NCBI RefSeq assembly: GCF_030814435.1
Contig: NZ_JAUSUW010000006.1
Coordinates: forward strand, 124,001-188,000
DNA: 64,000 nt
Reading direction: 5' to 3'
Source: Peteryoungia aggregata LMG 23059
GTDB lineage: Bacteria; Pseudomonadota; Alphaproteobacteria; Rhizobiales; Rhizobiaceae
The notes under the pieces are model-generated. The model was not told the DNA's origin. It searched no databases and was given only the letters and a program-made list of their open reading frames with translations. Shown here piece after piece: positions 8,456-17,444 of the stretch. Each line of letters opens with the position of its first letter. The first letter of the stretch is position 1. A program made the translations under genes and the position numbers.

Positions 8456-10579
8456 TCAGTCGCGCTTGTAGAGGCTCGACAGCGGCTTTTTCAGGATGCT
8501 CTCCCGCAGCGAGGACGCCCCTTCGCGTCGCAATGGCTGGGATCCGAAGGTCGCTGAGGGGGCCTCGGCCGCGAAGGCCGGGGTCGGCATTTCCGGCCGC
8601 TGGCGTGGTGGTTCCTCAAGGGGTGTGCGGGGGAGCATGTCCGGACGATAGGGTTCGATCGGCGGCGTTTCGGCTGCAGATAGCGGCTGGCGGTGAACCG
8701 GAGCGTCGAAGGCTTGGCGCGGTGCTGTCGGAGATGGCTGGAACGTGGCCGGTGGGGCTGCTGCAGCACGCGTCACGGGCGGCAGTCGCATCTCATCGTA
8801 GCTGTCTTCATCCTCGAAGTCTTCGTCGTCGTAGAGGCCATCCGGCGCGCGCGGGATGTCGTCGCGACCGTAGCCAGTGTCGAAGCTTTGCTGGAAAGCC
8901 GAGATATCAGGCCCGACGATGGCGCGCATGCGTCCGACGATCGTCCGCAGATCGACCGTGTCCGGCGTCTCCTCCGTATGCTTCGCGTTGACGCCGTTTG
9001 CCTTGGGCAGTTGCTGCTCCTCAACGCGGCTGAAGCGCATGCGCATGGGCACGGCGATTGCCTCACCAAAGGCGATGGCTTCGCCATTGCCGATCGACGA
9101 AATGAAGCTGGTGGTCGAGATCGAGCTGTCGGGGATCGCCGAGCGGATGATCTCCTGGTCGCGGTCGTTGGAAAGGCGCATGGCAAACAGCGTCGAGCAC
9201 TGCGACAGGATGGTCTGGTCGAGCTCGCCGGGACGCTGGGTGATCACGCCGAGCGAGACCCCGTATTTACGGCCTTCCTTGGCGATGCGGGCGATTGCCT
9301 GGCGGGTCGGGAAGAAGCCGAGAGTGGGATCAGCGGGAACGTAGCGGTGAGCTTCCTCGCAGACGACGAGCATGTGGATCGCGCCATTCGACCAGAGTGC
9401 CAGCTCGAACGCCATGCGGCAGAGCACCGAGGCGACCGAGTTGACGACTTCCGACGGGATGCCTGCCAGCTGGAAGGTCGAGATGGGGCGGTCGTCTCCC
9501 GGAATGCGGAAGATATGCGCGATCGTCTCCATGATCGTGTCGCTGATCGTATTGTTGGAGAACATGAAGTGATAGCGCGGGTCGTTGACCGCCGACATGA
9601 TGCGCATCTTCAGCGAACGCAGGAAGGGCTTTTCGCCGCGACCTTCGAGACGACCGATCCGCTCGTCGATGAGAGCCAGGAGATCGGCGATGCGATACGG
9701 CACCGGTGTATCTGCCGTCATGGAGCTCTTGTCGGCCATTCGGCGCATCAGCGCGCTCTCATTGCCGCGAAAGGCGCGTTTGGCCTCGGGCATCAGATCG
9801 CGCAGGATGTCGAGTTCTTCGGCCACGGGTGGACGACCGCGGAAGAGGACCTCGGCGAATTCATCGAGGCGCATCAGCCAGAAGGGCAGGTCGAGCGTAT
9901 CGGTATCGATGACCACCGCCAGTTCCGGGAAGGCGGCGGCGAATTCGTTATGCGGGTCGAGGATCAGAATGCGCAGCTTCGGGTCGCTCTCGATGGCCTT
10001 GCGCAGGAGAAGCGAGACGGCGGTCGACTTGCCGACGCCGGTCGAGCCGACCACGGCGAAGTGTTTTGAGAGCATCGAGGGGATATGGATCGTCGCGTCG
10101 ATCGTTTCGTCCTGGGTCAGCTTGCCAATCACAGCCGTGTCGCCGAGGCGGCTGTCATAGATGCGCAGGAGGTCCGCCGCGCGGATGCGGTGGGCGATGG
10201 CGCCGAGATAGGGATAGCGTGAGATGCCGGTGGAGAAGACTTCCTTGCCATCATCCTGGACATAGACTTCGCCCAAGAGCTCGACCTCGATCAGGAACTG
10301 GTTGTCGGCGCCTTCGCCCCAGTCCTTGCCTTCCGTCTGCATGGAATAGGCGAGTGCCACGACACGGTTTTTGCCGACGCTGATGGATATCAGGCGCCCG
10401 ACCGACCAGAGTTCGGTGAGGTCGGTACCGCCATCCTCCGCAACGGCTGCAATCGTGGCGCGCGCGCCATTGCACGCGACCACACGGCCGAGCATTCTGT
10501 TGCCTGGCCGCATGCCATCGCGGCGCTCTTGATCTCCGGATTGCCCGGACTTGTGAAGATCATCATTCAACAAGTGCAT
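8456..10579 (-). CDS. HerA-like hexameric ATPase (HAS-barrel plus DUF87)
   Basis: This 707-aa protein has an N-terminal barrel (about residues 25-130) typical of HerA ATPases, a Walker A motif GSTGVGKST, a Walker B region MLVVCEEAHRY, and a downstream ITQRPGELDQTILSQC segment. HerA-type ATPases are DNA translocases, in many systems partnered with NurA nuclease, but no nurA is seen here. The C-terminal 170 residues are Pro/Ala/acid-rich and probably disordered. It converges on miaA with seven bases between the stops. A shorter start at Met23 is possible. Confidence 0.88.
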   Translation of the reverse strand: MHLLNDDLHKSGQSGDQERRDGMRPGNRMLGRVVACNGARATIAAVAEDGGTDLTELWSVGRLISISVGKNRVVALAYSMQTEGKDWGEGADNQFLIEVELLGEVYVQDDGKEVFSTGISRYPYLGAIAHRIRAADLLRIYDSRLGDTAVIGKLTQDETIDATIHIPSMLSKHFAVVGSTGVGKSTAVSLLLRKAIESDPKLRILILDPHNEFAAAFPELAVVIDTDTLDLPFWLMRLDEFAEVLFRGRPPVAEELDILRDLMPEAKRAFRGNESALMRRMADKSSMTADTPVPYRIADLLALIDERIGRLEGRGEKPFLRSLKMRIMSAVNDPRYHFMFSNNTISDTIMETIAHIFRIPGDDRPISTFQLAGIPSEVVNSVASVLCRMAFELALWSNGAIHMLVVCEEAHRYVPADPTLGFFPTRQAIARIAKEGRKYGVSLGVITQRPGELDQTILSQCSTLFAMRLSNDRDQEIIRSAIPDSSISTTSFISSIGNGEAIAFGEAIAVPMRMRFSRVEEQQLPKANGVNAKHTEETPDTVDLRTIVGRMRAIVGPDISAFQQSFDTGYGRDDIPRAPDGLYDDEDFEDEDSYDEMRLPPVTRAAAAPPATFQPSPTAPRQAFDAPVHRQPLSAAETPPIEPYRPDMLPRTPLEEPPRQRPEMPTPAFAAEAPSATFGSQPLRREGASSLRESILKKPLSSLYKRD

Positions 10580-10710
10580 TCTCCCTGCTGGCGCAAGCGT
10601 AGAGGGGTTCGCTTAAAACTTCGTGTAGTGCGTTAGGGCGCCGGTCACTTTTGATCGTTGGCGACGCAACAAACTTTCGCGAGCTTGCGCATATTTTTCC
10701 GAAAGATGCG

Positions 10711-10740
10711 TTGACGCTGGGGCGCTTTCTGGCTAACAAT
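10711..10740 (+). promoter_or_regulatory. Predicted sigma70-type promoter of the ilvIH operon
   Basis: A TTGACG -35 element (10711-10716) and a TAACAA -10 element (10734-10739) are separated by 17 bases. Transcription would start around 10746-10748, at or within two bases of the leader-peptide ATG, so the leader would be translated as a nearly leaderless mRNA. The rest of the interval from 10580 to 10710 shows no gene. Confidence 0.7.
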
Positions 10741-10747
10741 TCGCCCC

Positions 10748-10804
10748 ATGAAAAACTCGGTTGTACTTATCGTGGTGGGACGGCGCATGGGCAGGATGGT
10801 GTAA
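10748..10804 (+). CDS. ilv leader peptide (attenuation peptide)
   Basis: This 18-codon reading frame encodes MKNSVVLIVVGRRMGRMV. Six consecutive codons (10760-10777) specify Val-Val-Leu-Ile-Val-Val, exactly the amino acids made by the downstream pathway. Scarcity of branched-chain aminoacyl-tRNA would stall the ribosome here and change folding of the following RNA. The frame is followed by nested complementary segments and an intrinsic terminator ahead of ilvI. It is too short to be found by ordinary gene callers. Its role is inferred from composition and position. Confidence 0.85.
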   Translation: MKNSVVLIVVGRRMGRMV

Positions 10805-10862
10805 CCATCCGGCGATAGCCACCCATGCGCTAGATGACAGGCTCCTCAAGGGGCCTTTTTTT
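10783..10862 (+). terminator. Attenuator: nested hairpins and rho-independent terminator upstream of ilvI
   Basis: GCGCATGGG (10783-10791) can pair with CCCATGCGC (10822-10830), enclosing GGATGG (10794-10799) paired with CCATCC (10805-10810). Downstream, AGGCTCC (10839-10845) pairs with GGGGCCT (10850-10856) around a TCAA loop and runs into seven T residues (10856-10862), a classic terminator. The first hairpin overlaps the end of the leader peptide, so ribosome position can decide whether it forms. The exact antiterminator pairing was not computed. Confidence 0.82.
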
Positions 10863-10918
10863 ATGCCCTAAACCGGGTTATCAGCCCCAAAAACCAAGAA
10901 GGCAGATGGAAACACAGC

Positions 10919-12697
10919 ATGACGGGTAAAGACAATCAGATGACTGGCGCCGAGATCGTTCTCCGCGCGCTCAAGGATAACGGTGTCGAGCATATCTTCG
11001 GCTATCCCGGCGGCGCCGTGCTTCCGATCTATGACGAGATCTTCCAGCAGGAAGACATCCAGCACATCCTCGTCCGCCACGAACAGGGCGCGGGTCACGC
11101 TGCGGAAGGTTACGCGCGCTCGACCGGCAAGGTCGGCGTCATGCTGGTCACGTCCGGCCCCGGTGCCACCAATGCGGTGACGCCGCTGCAGGACGCGTTG
11201 ATGGACAGCGTTCCGCTGGTCTGCATCTCCGGCCAGGTTCCGACCTCGCTGATCGGCTCTGACGCCTTCCAGGAATGCGATACCGTCGGCATCACGCGCC
11301 CCTGCACCAAGCACAACTGGCTGGTCAAGGACGTCAACCAGCTGGCCTCGATCATCCACGAAGCCTTCCGCATCGCACAGACGGGCCGTCCGGGCCCGGT
11401 TCTCGTCGACATCCCGAAGGACATCCAGTTCGCCACCGGCACCTATACCCCGCCGGATGCCCACAAGGCGCTGAAGAGCTACCAGCCGAAGGTCTCAGGC
11501 GATGCCCGCGCGATCCAGGCGGCTGTCGAGCTGATGGCCACGGCTCGTCGTCCGATCATCTATTCCGGCGGTGGCGTCGTGAATTCCGGTCCGGAAGCGA
11601 CGAAGTTGCTCCGTGAACTGGTTGGCCTCACAGACTTCCCGATCACCTCGACCCTGATGGGTCTCGGCTGTTATCCGGCCTCGGGCAAGAACTGGCTCGG
11701 CATGCTCGGCATGCACGGTTCTTACGAAGCGAACATGGCGATGCATGATTGCGACGTCATGGTCTGCATCGGTGCGCGCTTCGACGACCGTATCACCGGC
11801 CGCCTCAATGCGTTCTCGCCGAACTCGAAGAAGATCCACATCGACATCGATCCATCGTCGATCAACAAGAATGTCCGCGTTGACGTTCCGATCACCGGCG
11901 ATGTCGGCCGCGTTCTCGAAGACATGGTCCGCGCCTGGCGGGCCCTGCCCAAGAAGCCTGAGGCGTCGCAGACGGCCGAGTGGAATGCGAGCATTGCCAA
12001 GTGGCGCGCCCGCAATTCCTTTGCCTATACGCCGTCCAAGGACGTCATCATGCCGCAATACGCGCTGCAGCGGCTCTATGAGCTGACCAAGCATCGCGAC
12101 ACCTACATCACGACGGAAGTCGGCCAGCACCAGATGTGGGCGGCTCAGTATATCGGCTTTGAACAGCCGAACCGCTGGATGACATCGGGCGGTCTCGGCA
12201 CGATGGGCTACGGCCTGCCGGCTGCCATCGGTGTCCAGGTCGCGCATCGAGACGCGCTGGTCATCGATGTCGCGGGCGATGCCTCGATCCAGATGTGCAT
12301 CCAGGAAATGTCCTGCGCCATCCAGTACGAACTGCCGGTGAAAATCTTCATCCTCAACAACCAGTATATGGGCATGGTTCGCCAGTGGCAGCAGTTGCTG
12401 CATGGCAACCGTCTGTCGAGCTCCTACACGGAAGCCATGCCTGACTTCGTCAAGCTGGCGGAAGCCTATGGTGCGGTCGGTATCCGTTGCGAAAAGCCCG
12501 ACGATCTCGACGGCGCCATCCAGGAAATGATCGACGTCAAGAAGCCTGTCATTTTCGACTGCCGTGTCGCCAATCTCGCCAACTGCTTCCCGATGATCCC
12601 CTCGGGCAAGGCACATAACGAGATGCTGCTGCCGGACGAGGCGACCGACGAAGCCGTCGCCACTGCCATCGATGCCAAGGGCCGTCAGCTCGTCTGA
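10919..12697 (+). CDS. ilvI: Acetolactate synthase large (catalytic) subunit
   Basis: This ThDP-dependent enzyme condenses pyruvate with pyruvate or 2-oxobutyrate, the first common step to Val, Leu and Ile. The 592-aa protein shows the N-terminal GYPGGAVLPIYDEI and RHEQGAGHAAEGYARSTGKVG regions with the catalytic Glu, a central FAD-site region, and the C-terminal ThDP/Mg motif beginning GDASIQMCIQE and ending in LNNQYMGMVRQWQ. It is preceded by an attenuator and followed 17 bases later by the regulatory subunit gene. Confidence 0.96.
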   Translation: MTGKDNQMTGAEIVLRALKDNGVEHIFGYPGGAVLPIYDEIFQQEDIQHILVRHEQGAGHAAEGYARSTGKVGVMLVTSGPGATNAVTPLQDALMDSVPLVCISGQVPTSLIGSDAFQECDTVGITRPCTKHNWLVKDVNQLASIIHEAFRIAQTGRPGPVLVDIPKDIQFATGTYTPPDAHKALKSYQPKVSGDARAIQAAVELMATARRPIIYSGGGVVNSGPEATKLLRELVGLTDFPITSTLMGLGCYPASGKNWLGMLGMHGSYEANMAMHDCDVMVCIGARFDDRITGRLNAFSPNSKKIHIDIDPSSINKNVRVDVPITGDVGRVLEDMVRAWRALPKKPEASQTAEWNASIAKWRARNSFAYTPSKDVIMPQYALQRLYELTKHRDTYITTEVGQHQMWAAQYIGFEQPNRWMTSGGLGTMGYGLPAAIGVQVAHRDALVIDVAGDASIQMCIQEMSCAIQYELPVKIFILNNQYMGMVRQWQQLLHGNRLSSSYTEAMPDFVKLAEAYGAVGIRCEKPDDLDGAIQEMIDVKKPVIFDCRVANLANCFPMIPSGKAHNEMLLPDEATDEAVATAIDAKGRQLV

Positions 12698-12714
12698 CCG
12701 GGAGGAACAAGATC

Positions 12715-13287
12715 ATGAACGCACATCTTCAGCCGACCGGTTCGGCCTATTTCATCGCCAAGGAAACCTCAGCCATCGAGAGCCATACCCTCTCGGTGCT
12801 GGTTGACAACGAGCCGGGCGTCCTTGCCCGCGTCATCGGCCTGTTCTCCGGTCGCGGCTATAACATCGAAAGCCTCACCGTCTCCGAAACCGAGCACGAG
12901 GCGCATCTGTCGCGCATCACCATCGTGACGCGTGGGACGCCCGGCGTGCTCGAGCAGATCAAGGCGCAGCTTGAGCGCATCGTTCCGGTGCATCGCGTGG
13001 TGGATCTGACCGTTCGGGCCCGCGAGCTCGGCCAGGAGCGCCCGATCGAGCGCGAGGTGGCTCTGGTGAAGGTGGTGGCGGATGCGGAGATGCGGGCCGA
13101 GACCCTGCGTCTCGCCGATGCCTTCCATGCCAAGGTGGTGGACGCGACCGTCAACCACTTCATCTTCGAGATCACCGGCAAGTCCTCGAAGATCGACCAA
13201 TTTGTCTCGATCATGAAGCCGCTCGGCCTCAACGAGATCTGCCGCACCGGCATTGCCGCGATGAACCGTGGTCCGCAGGGCATGTAA
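12715..13287 (+). CDS. ilvH: Acetolactate synthase small (regulatory) subunit
   Basis: This is the feedback-sensing subunit that stabilises and stimulates the catalytic subunit and confers valine sensitivity. The N-terminal ACT domain is visible in HTLSVLVDNEPGVLARVIGLF and continues through GYNIESLTVSETE. The second, C-terminal domain contains VVDATVNHFIFEITG. The 190-aa length includes an N-terminal extension of about 20 residues before the ACT domain, as in other rhizobia. A GGGAGGAAC ribosome-binding site precedes the start. The gene ends the operon, with a terminator following. Confidence 0.95.
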   Translation: MNAHLQPTGSAYFIAKETSAIESHTLSVLVDNEPGVLARVIGLFSGRGYNIESLTVSETEHEAHLSRITIVTRGTPGVLEQIKAQLERIVPVHRVVDLTVRARELGQERPIEREVALVKVVADAEMRAETLRLADAFHAKVVDATVNHFIFEITGKSSKIDQFVSIMKPLGLNEICRTGIAAMNRGPQGM

Positions 13288-13315
13288 GGAATTCGGGAAT
13301 TCCCGAACTTAAAAA

Positions 13316-13341
13316 GGGGCGGCCTCGCGGTCGCCTTTTTT
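13316..13341 (+). terminator. Rho-independent terminator of ilvIH
   Basis: GGCGGCC (13318-13324) pairs with GGTCGCC (13329-13335), with one G-U pair, around the loop TCGC. Six T residues follow. A perfect 16-base palindrome TTCGGGAATTCCCGAA lies just upstream at 13292-13307. Confidence 0.85.
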
Positions 13342-13355
13342 GTTGTCTTCTCTCT

Positions 13356-13907
13356 TCAGTTCATGCCGAGGAGATCGAGGAGGCCCATCTGCTGCGGCGC
13401 AGGGGGCAGATCAGCCTCCGCCTTTTTCGGCTTTTCCTTGACTGGCTTCTCATTGGCTGGCTTCTGACTGGCCTTGGCCTTCGAAGTCTTCTCCTCTTTG
13501 TCAGAGCTTGTCTCGACTTCGGCCGGATCGGCCTTCTTCTTCGAGGGCTTTTTGGTCTTGGCTACCGTTTCCTCGGCGGCCAACGCGCCTACCGTCTCGC
13601 CGCCGACGTCTGTCGTGGTCAGCATGGCTGTCAGCGCATGGCGCAGCGCTGCGGGCCTCAGGCTGTAGTGGATGTATTGCCCCTTTTTCTCGCCTTCGAT
13701 CAGTTCGGCGTTTTCGAGGATCGAGAGGTGCTGGGAAATCGAGGGCTTGGCCATGTCGAAGCGGGCGGCGATTTCGCCGGCGGTCAGGGTTGATTGCGAC
13801 AGATGGACCAGCATCATTCGGCGGGGATCGGAGGCAAGCGCATGAAAGACGCGGGACGAGATCTTGTCCATTGCCGGATGCAGGTCTGTCTTGCCGCGTT
13901 TTGCCAT
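13356..13907 (-). CDS. ArsR-family winged-helix regulator with charged C-terminal tail
   Basis: The first 95 residues form an ArsR-type winged helix: VFHALASDPRRMMLVHL, the recognition helix region ARFDMAKPSISQHLSILE, and a wing with KKGQYIHYSL. No clear metal-binding Cys pattern is visible. The remaining roughly 80 residues are dominated by Lys, Glu, Ala and Pro (KKPSKKKADPAEVE and similar) and end in a short hydrophobic LLDLLGMN. The tail is unusual for an ArsR protein and may be disordered. Targets are unknown, and the gene stands alone between two terminators or gaps. Confidence 0.82.
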   Translation of the reverse strand: MAKRGKTDLHPAMDKISSRVFHALASDPRRMMLVHLSQSTLTAGEIAARFDMAKPSISQHLSILENAELIEGEKKGQYIHYSLRPAALRHALTAMLTTTDVGGETVGALAAEETVAKTKKPSKKKADPAEVETSSDKEEKTSKAKASQKPANEKPVKEKPKKAEADLPPAPQQMGLLDLLGMN

Positions 13908-14034
13908 GTCATGCCCCTCAGTCTGCGGTTCTCACACCGCAATTTTCAAATTAGGCAATCTCCTAATTTCCTGAGGGACTGCGGTAAAGTGCCGGAAATG
14001 CAGGGCCTGTGGATAGATCGCGATTTTGCGATGG

Positions 14035-14514
14035 TCAGAAGCCGAGCGGGATGTCGGGCTTGTTCAGCATCAGCCAGAGGATGGCCATGACCGAGAAGAA
14101 TGCGGGAAAGCCGCAGGCAAACCAGATGCGGAAAAGCCGGTGATAGCGGGGTGGCAGCGGCGTGCCGGTGGCGGCGGCTTCCCGGGCGAGATCCCGAAGC
14201 TGGATCTGGATCCAGACGACGGGCAGCCAGAAGAGGCCGACCACGACATAGAGGATCAGCGACAGCAGCACCCAGCCCGAGGTCAGCGGCCAGCCGATCT
14301 CGTAAGCCAGCCAGGCGCCGGTGAGTGGCTGCAGGATGGCGGCGGTCGCGGTGAAGATCGTATCGGCAATCACCACCGTTCCGGCGACATGGGCAATATG
14401 CGTCGGATTGCCGGTCCGGTGCGCCAGCAGCATGAAGAAGGCGATGCCGGCACCGGTCCCGAACAGCACTGTGGCCCCGATCACGTGGACAAAGCGCAGG
14501 ATCTCCTCGAGCAT
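14035..14514 (-). CDS. DUF2269 integral membrane protein
   Basis: This 159-aa protein has four predicted membrane helices and the conserved start LEEILRFVHVIGATVLFGTGAG of DUF2269 proteins. ATG 14514 is preceded by GGAGGAG at good spacing and lies directly after the stop of the upstream SDR-DoxX gene, so the two are translationally linked. The ATG at 14547 would overlap that gene. Function is unknown. The pairing with a DoxX-like fusion protein suggests a shared membrane redox or envelope role, which is inference. Confidence 0.85.
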   Translation of the reverse strand: MLEEILRFVHVIGATVLFGTGAGIAFFMLLAHRTGNPTHIAHVAGTVVIADTIFTATAAILQPLTGAWLAYEIGWPLTSGWVLLSLILYVVVGLFWLPVVWIQIQLRDLAREAAATGTPLPPRYHRLFRIWFACGFPAFFSVMAILWLMLNKPDIPLGF

Positions 14515-14515
14515 T

Positions 14516-15799
14516 TCAGCGCTCCTCCAGGACTGCCAACGTTGCAAGCGTCAGCAGGATCGAGGGCAGGACCTTGACCAGCGGTCCCAGCGGATCGAGC
14601 CAGAGGGTGGGTTCGATCAGCGTTCCGCCGGCGAGATAGGCGATGGACACCGCGATCATGCCGAGCATGGCTCGTTTTGCCCAGGGCTGCACGAGGATCG
14701 CGAGGCCGAGTGCAATGTCGAGCAGCGAGGTGAAGATGGTGACGGTGAAAGCCGTGACTTCCGACATGCTGGCGCCGAAGCGCAGCGATGTCGTGACAGG
14801 ATCGAGAAGCGGCACCAGACCGGAGACGATCCAGAACAGCGAGAGTGTCAGGATCATCAGAGGCTTCAGCAGATAGAGACGGGCGAACCAGAGATCCTGC
14901 ACGGCAGCCGGTTCTGTCGCCAGCCGCAGTGTCGGGTCGGGCGCGGTCAGGGTCCGCCTGCCTTCGTCGAGTGCCACGCCGATGCCGCTGATCCGGATGG
15001 AGGTGGAGCGTAGCGGCGAGCGCCAGCCCAGGCGACCGGCGAGATCGGCGGCGATGGAGAGGGGCCGAGCGAGAGTTGAGGGCAAGCGCATGACGGGTGC
15101 ATCGGCAAGGCCGAGCCACCGGCGGTAAAAGCGTGCCATCTGCTCGACACTGCGGGTCGGTTCGCCGGCGAGCACCAGATCGGACCCAGGCGCGATACGG
15201 CCCTCGACGGCGTCGACAACCGCCTGTGCCACGTCATGCACATGGACGACGTTCATCGGGCTTTCGGCGTCGACCAGCGGCAGGACGCCGGGGACGGAGG
15301 CGATGGCGCGCAGGAGGGCGGTGCCGCCATAGGCATTGCGTCCGACCACGACCGTCGGACGCAGGATGATATGCGGGATGCCGGAGGCCGCGAGAGCCCG
15401 GTCGGCCTCCAACTTGGTTGCCATGAAGGCTGTTCCGGCGCTCGCCAGATTTTCGGGTGCCGAGATCTGGATGAGCAGCGGAGGCATTGCCCGTGTGGCG
15501 ACCGCCTGCTGCAGGGCAAGCATGGCGTCCCGCTGCACGGCCACGAGATCGTCGCGCAACCCGTCCTGCAGGGCGCCTGCGCAGTTGATCACGGCTGTCA
15601 CGCCATCCAGGAGCGGAAGCCAGTCGGCTGCTTGCTGGAGCGTACGGAGATCGCGGGCGATCCAGGTTGCTGCGGAAAATCGGGCGCCGGCCTGCGTGGT
15701 GTCGCGGCCAAGGCCGGTGACCGGATGGCCGGCCTGGCTGAGCGTCAGCAGAACCTGCTGGCCGATGAAGCCGGTCGCGCCGAGGATGAGGATGGTCAT
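14516..15799 (-). CDS. NAD(P)-binding SDR protein fused to DoxX-like membrane domain
   Basis: The N-terminal half (about residues 1-290) is an atypical short-chain dehydrogenase/epimerase domain with GATGFIGQQVL at the dinucleotide site. The C-terminal 120 residues form four hydrophobic helices resembling the DoxX-like family that accompanies this SDR domain in many proteobacteria. The 427-aa protein probably sits at the inner membrane with a cytoplasmic nucleotide-binding half. The substrate is unknown. It is transcribed just ahead of the DUF2269 gene and 29 bases after the aldo-keto reductase gene. Confidence 0.87.
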   Translation of the reverse strand: MTILILGATGFIGQQVLLTLSQAGHPVTGLGRDTTQAGARFSAATWIARDLRTLQQAADWLPLLDGVTAVINCAGALQDGLRDDLVAVQRDAMLALQQAVATRAMPPLLIQISAPENLASAGTAFMATKLEADRALAASGIPHIILRPTVVVGRNAYGGTALLRAIASVPGVLPLVDAESPMNVVHVHDVAQAVVDAVEGRIAPGSDLVLAGEPTRSVEQMARFYRRWLGLADAPVMRLPSTLARPLSIAADLAGRLGWRSPLRSTSIRISGIGVALDEGRRTLTAPDPTLRLATEPAAVQDLWFARLYLLKPLMILTLSLFWIVSGLVPLLDPVTTSLRFGASMSEVTAFTVTIFTSLLDIALGLAILVQPWAKRAMLGMIAVSIAYLAGGTLIEPTLWLDPLGPLVKVLPSILLTLATLAVLEER

Positions 15800-15828
15800 G
15801 CGTTCACTTTCCGCCGTGCCGGTCGAGA

Positions 15829-16674
15829 TCAGATCATGTCCAGCGGCATTTTGCGCGCCGGTGGCGGGAAGGCAGCGTCGAGGCGGGCCCAGTCCTCGTC
15901 GGAGATTTCGAGATCCACCGCGTCGCGATTCTCGTGCAGGCGGCGAATGTTCGAGGTTTTCGGGATCGGGATGACGCTGTCACGCTCCAGCAGGAAGGCA
16001 AGGGCAACCTGTGCCGGGGTCGCCTGATAGGCCTTGGCGATGTGAATGAGTTCGGGATGGTGCAGAATGCGGCCCTGTTCGATCGGTGAATAGGCCATGA
16101 TCGGGATGCCGTGCTCCTGGCACCAGGGCAGGAGATCGAATTCGATGCCGCGACGGGAGAGATTGTACAGGACCTGATTGACGGCGCAGTTTTCGCCATC
16201 GGCCACGGAGAACAGTTCCTCCATGTCGTCAAGGTCGAAATTCGAGACGCCCCAGGCGCGAATTCGGCCCGCAGCTTTCAGTTCTTCCATTGCCGCGATC
16301 GTGTCGTCGAGCGGATGTTCGCCCCGCCAGTGCAGGAGATAGAGGTCGAGATGGTCGGTCCCCAGCCGGTCGAGGCTGGCATGGCAGGCCTTGATCGTGC
16401 CATCGTAACTCGCATTCCAGGGCAGGACCTTGGACACGAGAAAGGCGTCTTCGCGCCGATCCTTCAAGGCTTCGCCGACGATACGTTCCGCGCCGCCATC
16501 GCCATACATCTCGGCCGTATCGATGACCGTCATGCCGAGATCGAGCGCCAGCCTGACGGCATCGACTTCCGCCTTGGCCTCGGATTTCGTTTCGCCCATC
16601 ATCCAGGTACCGAAGCCAAGGATCGGGATCTCCGCGCCGCCCGGCAGGGTGACAGTGGGGATGGCGTCATGCAT
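15829..16674 (-). CDS. Aldo/keto reductase
   Basis: This is an NADPH-dependent oxidoreductase of the AKR superfamily, a TIM barrel of 281 aa. Catalytic-site elements are visible: DTAEMYGDG (Asp and Tyr), the Lys in [10 protein letters not shown], and the His in DLYLLHWRG. The C-terminal cofactor-binding segment is [18 protein letters not shown] strong AAGGAGG precedes ATG 16674, so the longer upstream frame is not used. It shares a 156-bp intergenic region with the divergent LysE gene and appears to head a minus-strand operon with the SDR-DoxX and DUF2269 genes. Confidence 0.92.
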   Translation of the reverse strand: MHDAIPTVTLPGGAEIPILGFGTWMMGETKSEAKAEVDAVRLALDLGMTVIDTAEMYGDGGAERIVGEALKDRREDAFLVSKVLPWNASYDGTIKACHASLDRLGTDHLDLYLLHWRGEHPLDDTIAAMEELKAAGRIRAWGVSNFDLDDMEELFSVADGENCAVNQVLYNLSRRGIEFDLLPWCQEHGIPIMAYSPIEQGRILHHPELIHIAKAYQATPAQVALAFLLERDSVIPIPKTSNIRRLHENRDAVDLEISDEDWARLDAAFPPPARKMPLDMI

Positions 16675-16830
16675 GGTGATCCTCCTTGAGGCGGGATGAG
16701 CGAAGGATAGCGAGGCGGTCCCGCGAGGCAAGGACAAAGCGCTGTTGCCTTCGTGTCACCATCACAAGAATACGGCTGGCGCCTGGCGATATGACAGTTA
16801 GGCTGACATAAAAATTCGGGAGAAACATTC

Positions 16831-17424
16831 ATGTCGGCCGATACGCTACTTGCGCTTGTCCTCTTTGCCTTCGCCACCTCGATCACGCCGGGGCCGAACA
16901 ACATGATGCTGTTTGCGTCGGGCGTGAATTTCGGCTTCCGGCGGACGGTGCCGCATATGCTGGGAATCGGTGCCGGGTTCCTTTCCCTCCTGATCGGTGT
17001 CGGAATGGGCCTTGGCGCCGTGCTTCATGCCTATCCGCCGGCCTTCATCGCGCTCAAGGTCGCGGGCGGTCTTTATCTGCTTTGGATCGCCTGGAAGATC
17101 GGCACGTCTCGGTCGATGGGCGAGGGGGAGGCCAAGGCACGCCCGATGACCTTCCTCGGCGCTGCCGCCTTTCAATGGGTCAATCCGAAGGCCTGGGTGA
17201 TGGCCGTGACGGCGATGGCTGTCTATCCTAACCCGGAGCACTATGCTCTGACGGTGGCGATCGTCGCGCTGGTGTTTGCCGCCGTGAACGTGCCGAGTGT
17301 TTCGACCTGGGCGGGTTTCGGCTCGGCGCTCAGGGAGTGGCTGTCGGTGCCGGTCCGGCTCAAATGGTTCAATATCACCATGGCTGTGCTGCTCTTGCTC
17401 AGCCTCTGGCCAATGCTGAAATAG
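16831..17424 (+). CDS. LysE/RhtB-family exporter
   Basis: This 197-aa inner-membrane protein has about six hydrophobic segments and the family signature [20 protein letters not shown] near the N-terminus, with [15 protein letters not shown] in the middle. Such proteins export amino acids or related small polar compounds. GGGAGAA precedes the start. Only 20 bases separate its stop from the nitrile hydratase alpha gene, so the two are probably cotranscribed. That suggests export of an amide, acid or amino acid linked to nitrile metabolism, which is inference. Confidence 0.9.
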   Translation: MSADTLLALVLFAFATSITPGPNNMMLFASGVNFGFRRTVPHMLGIGAGFLSLLIGVGMGLGAVLHAYPPAFIALKVAGGLYLLWIAWKIGTSRSMGEGEAKARPMTFLGAAAFQWVNPKAWVMAVTAMAVYPNPEHYALTVAIVALVFAAVNVPSVSTWAGFGSALREWLSVPVRLKWFNITMAVLLLLSLWPMLK

Positions 17425-17444
17425 CGCTGAAACAGGAATATCCG

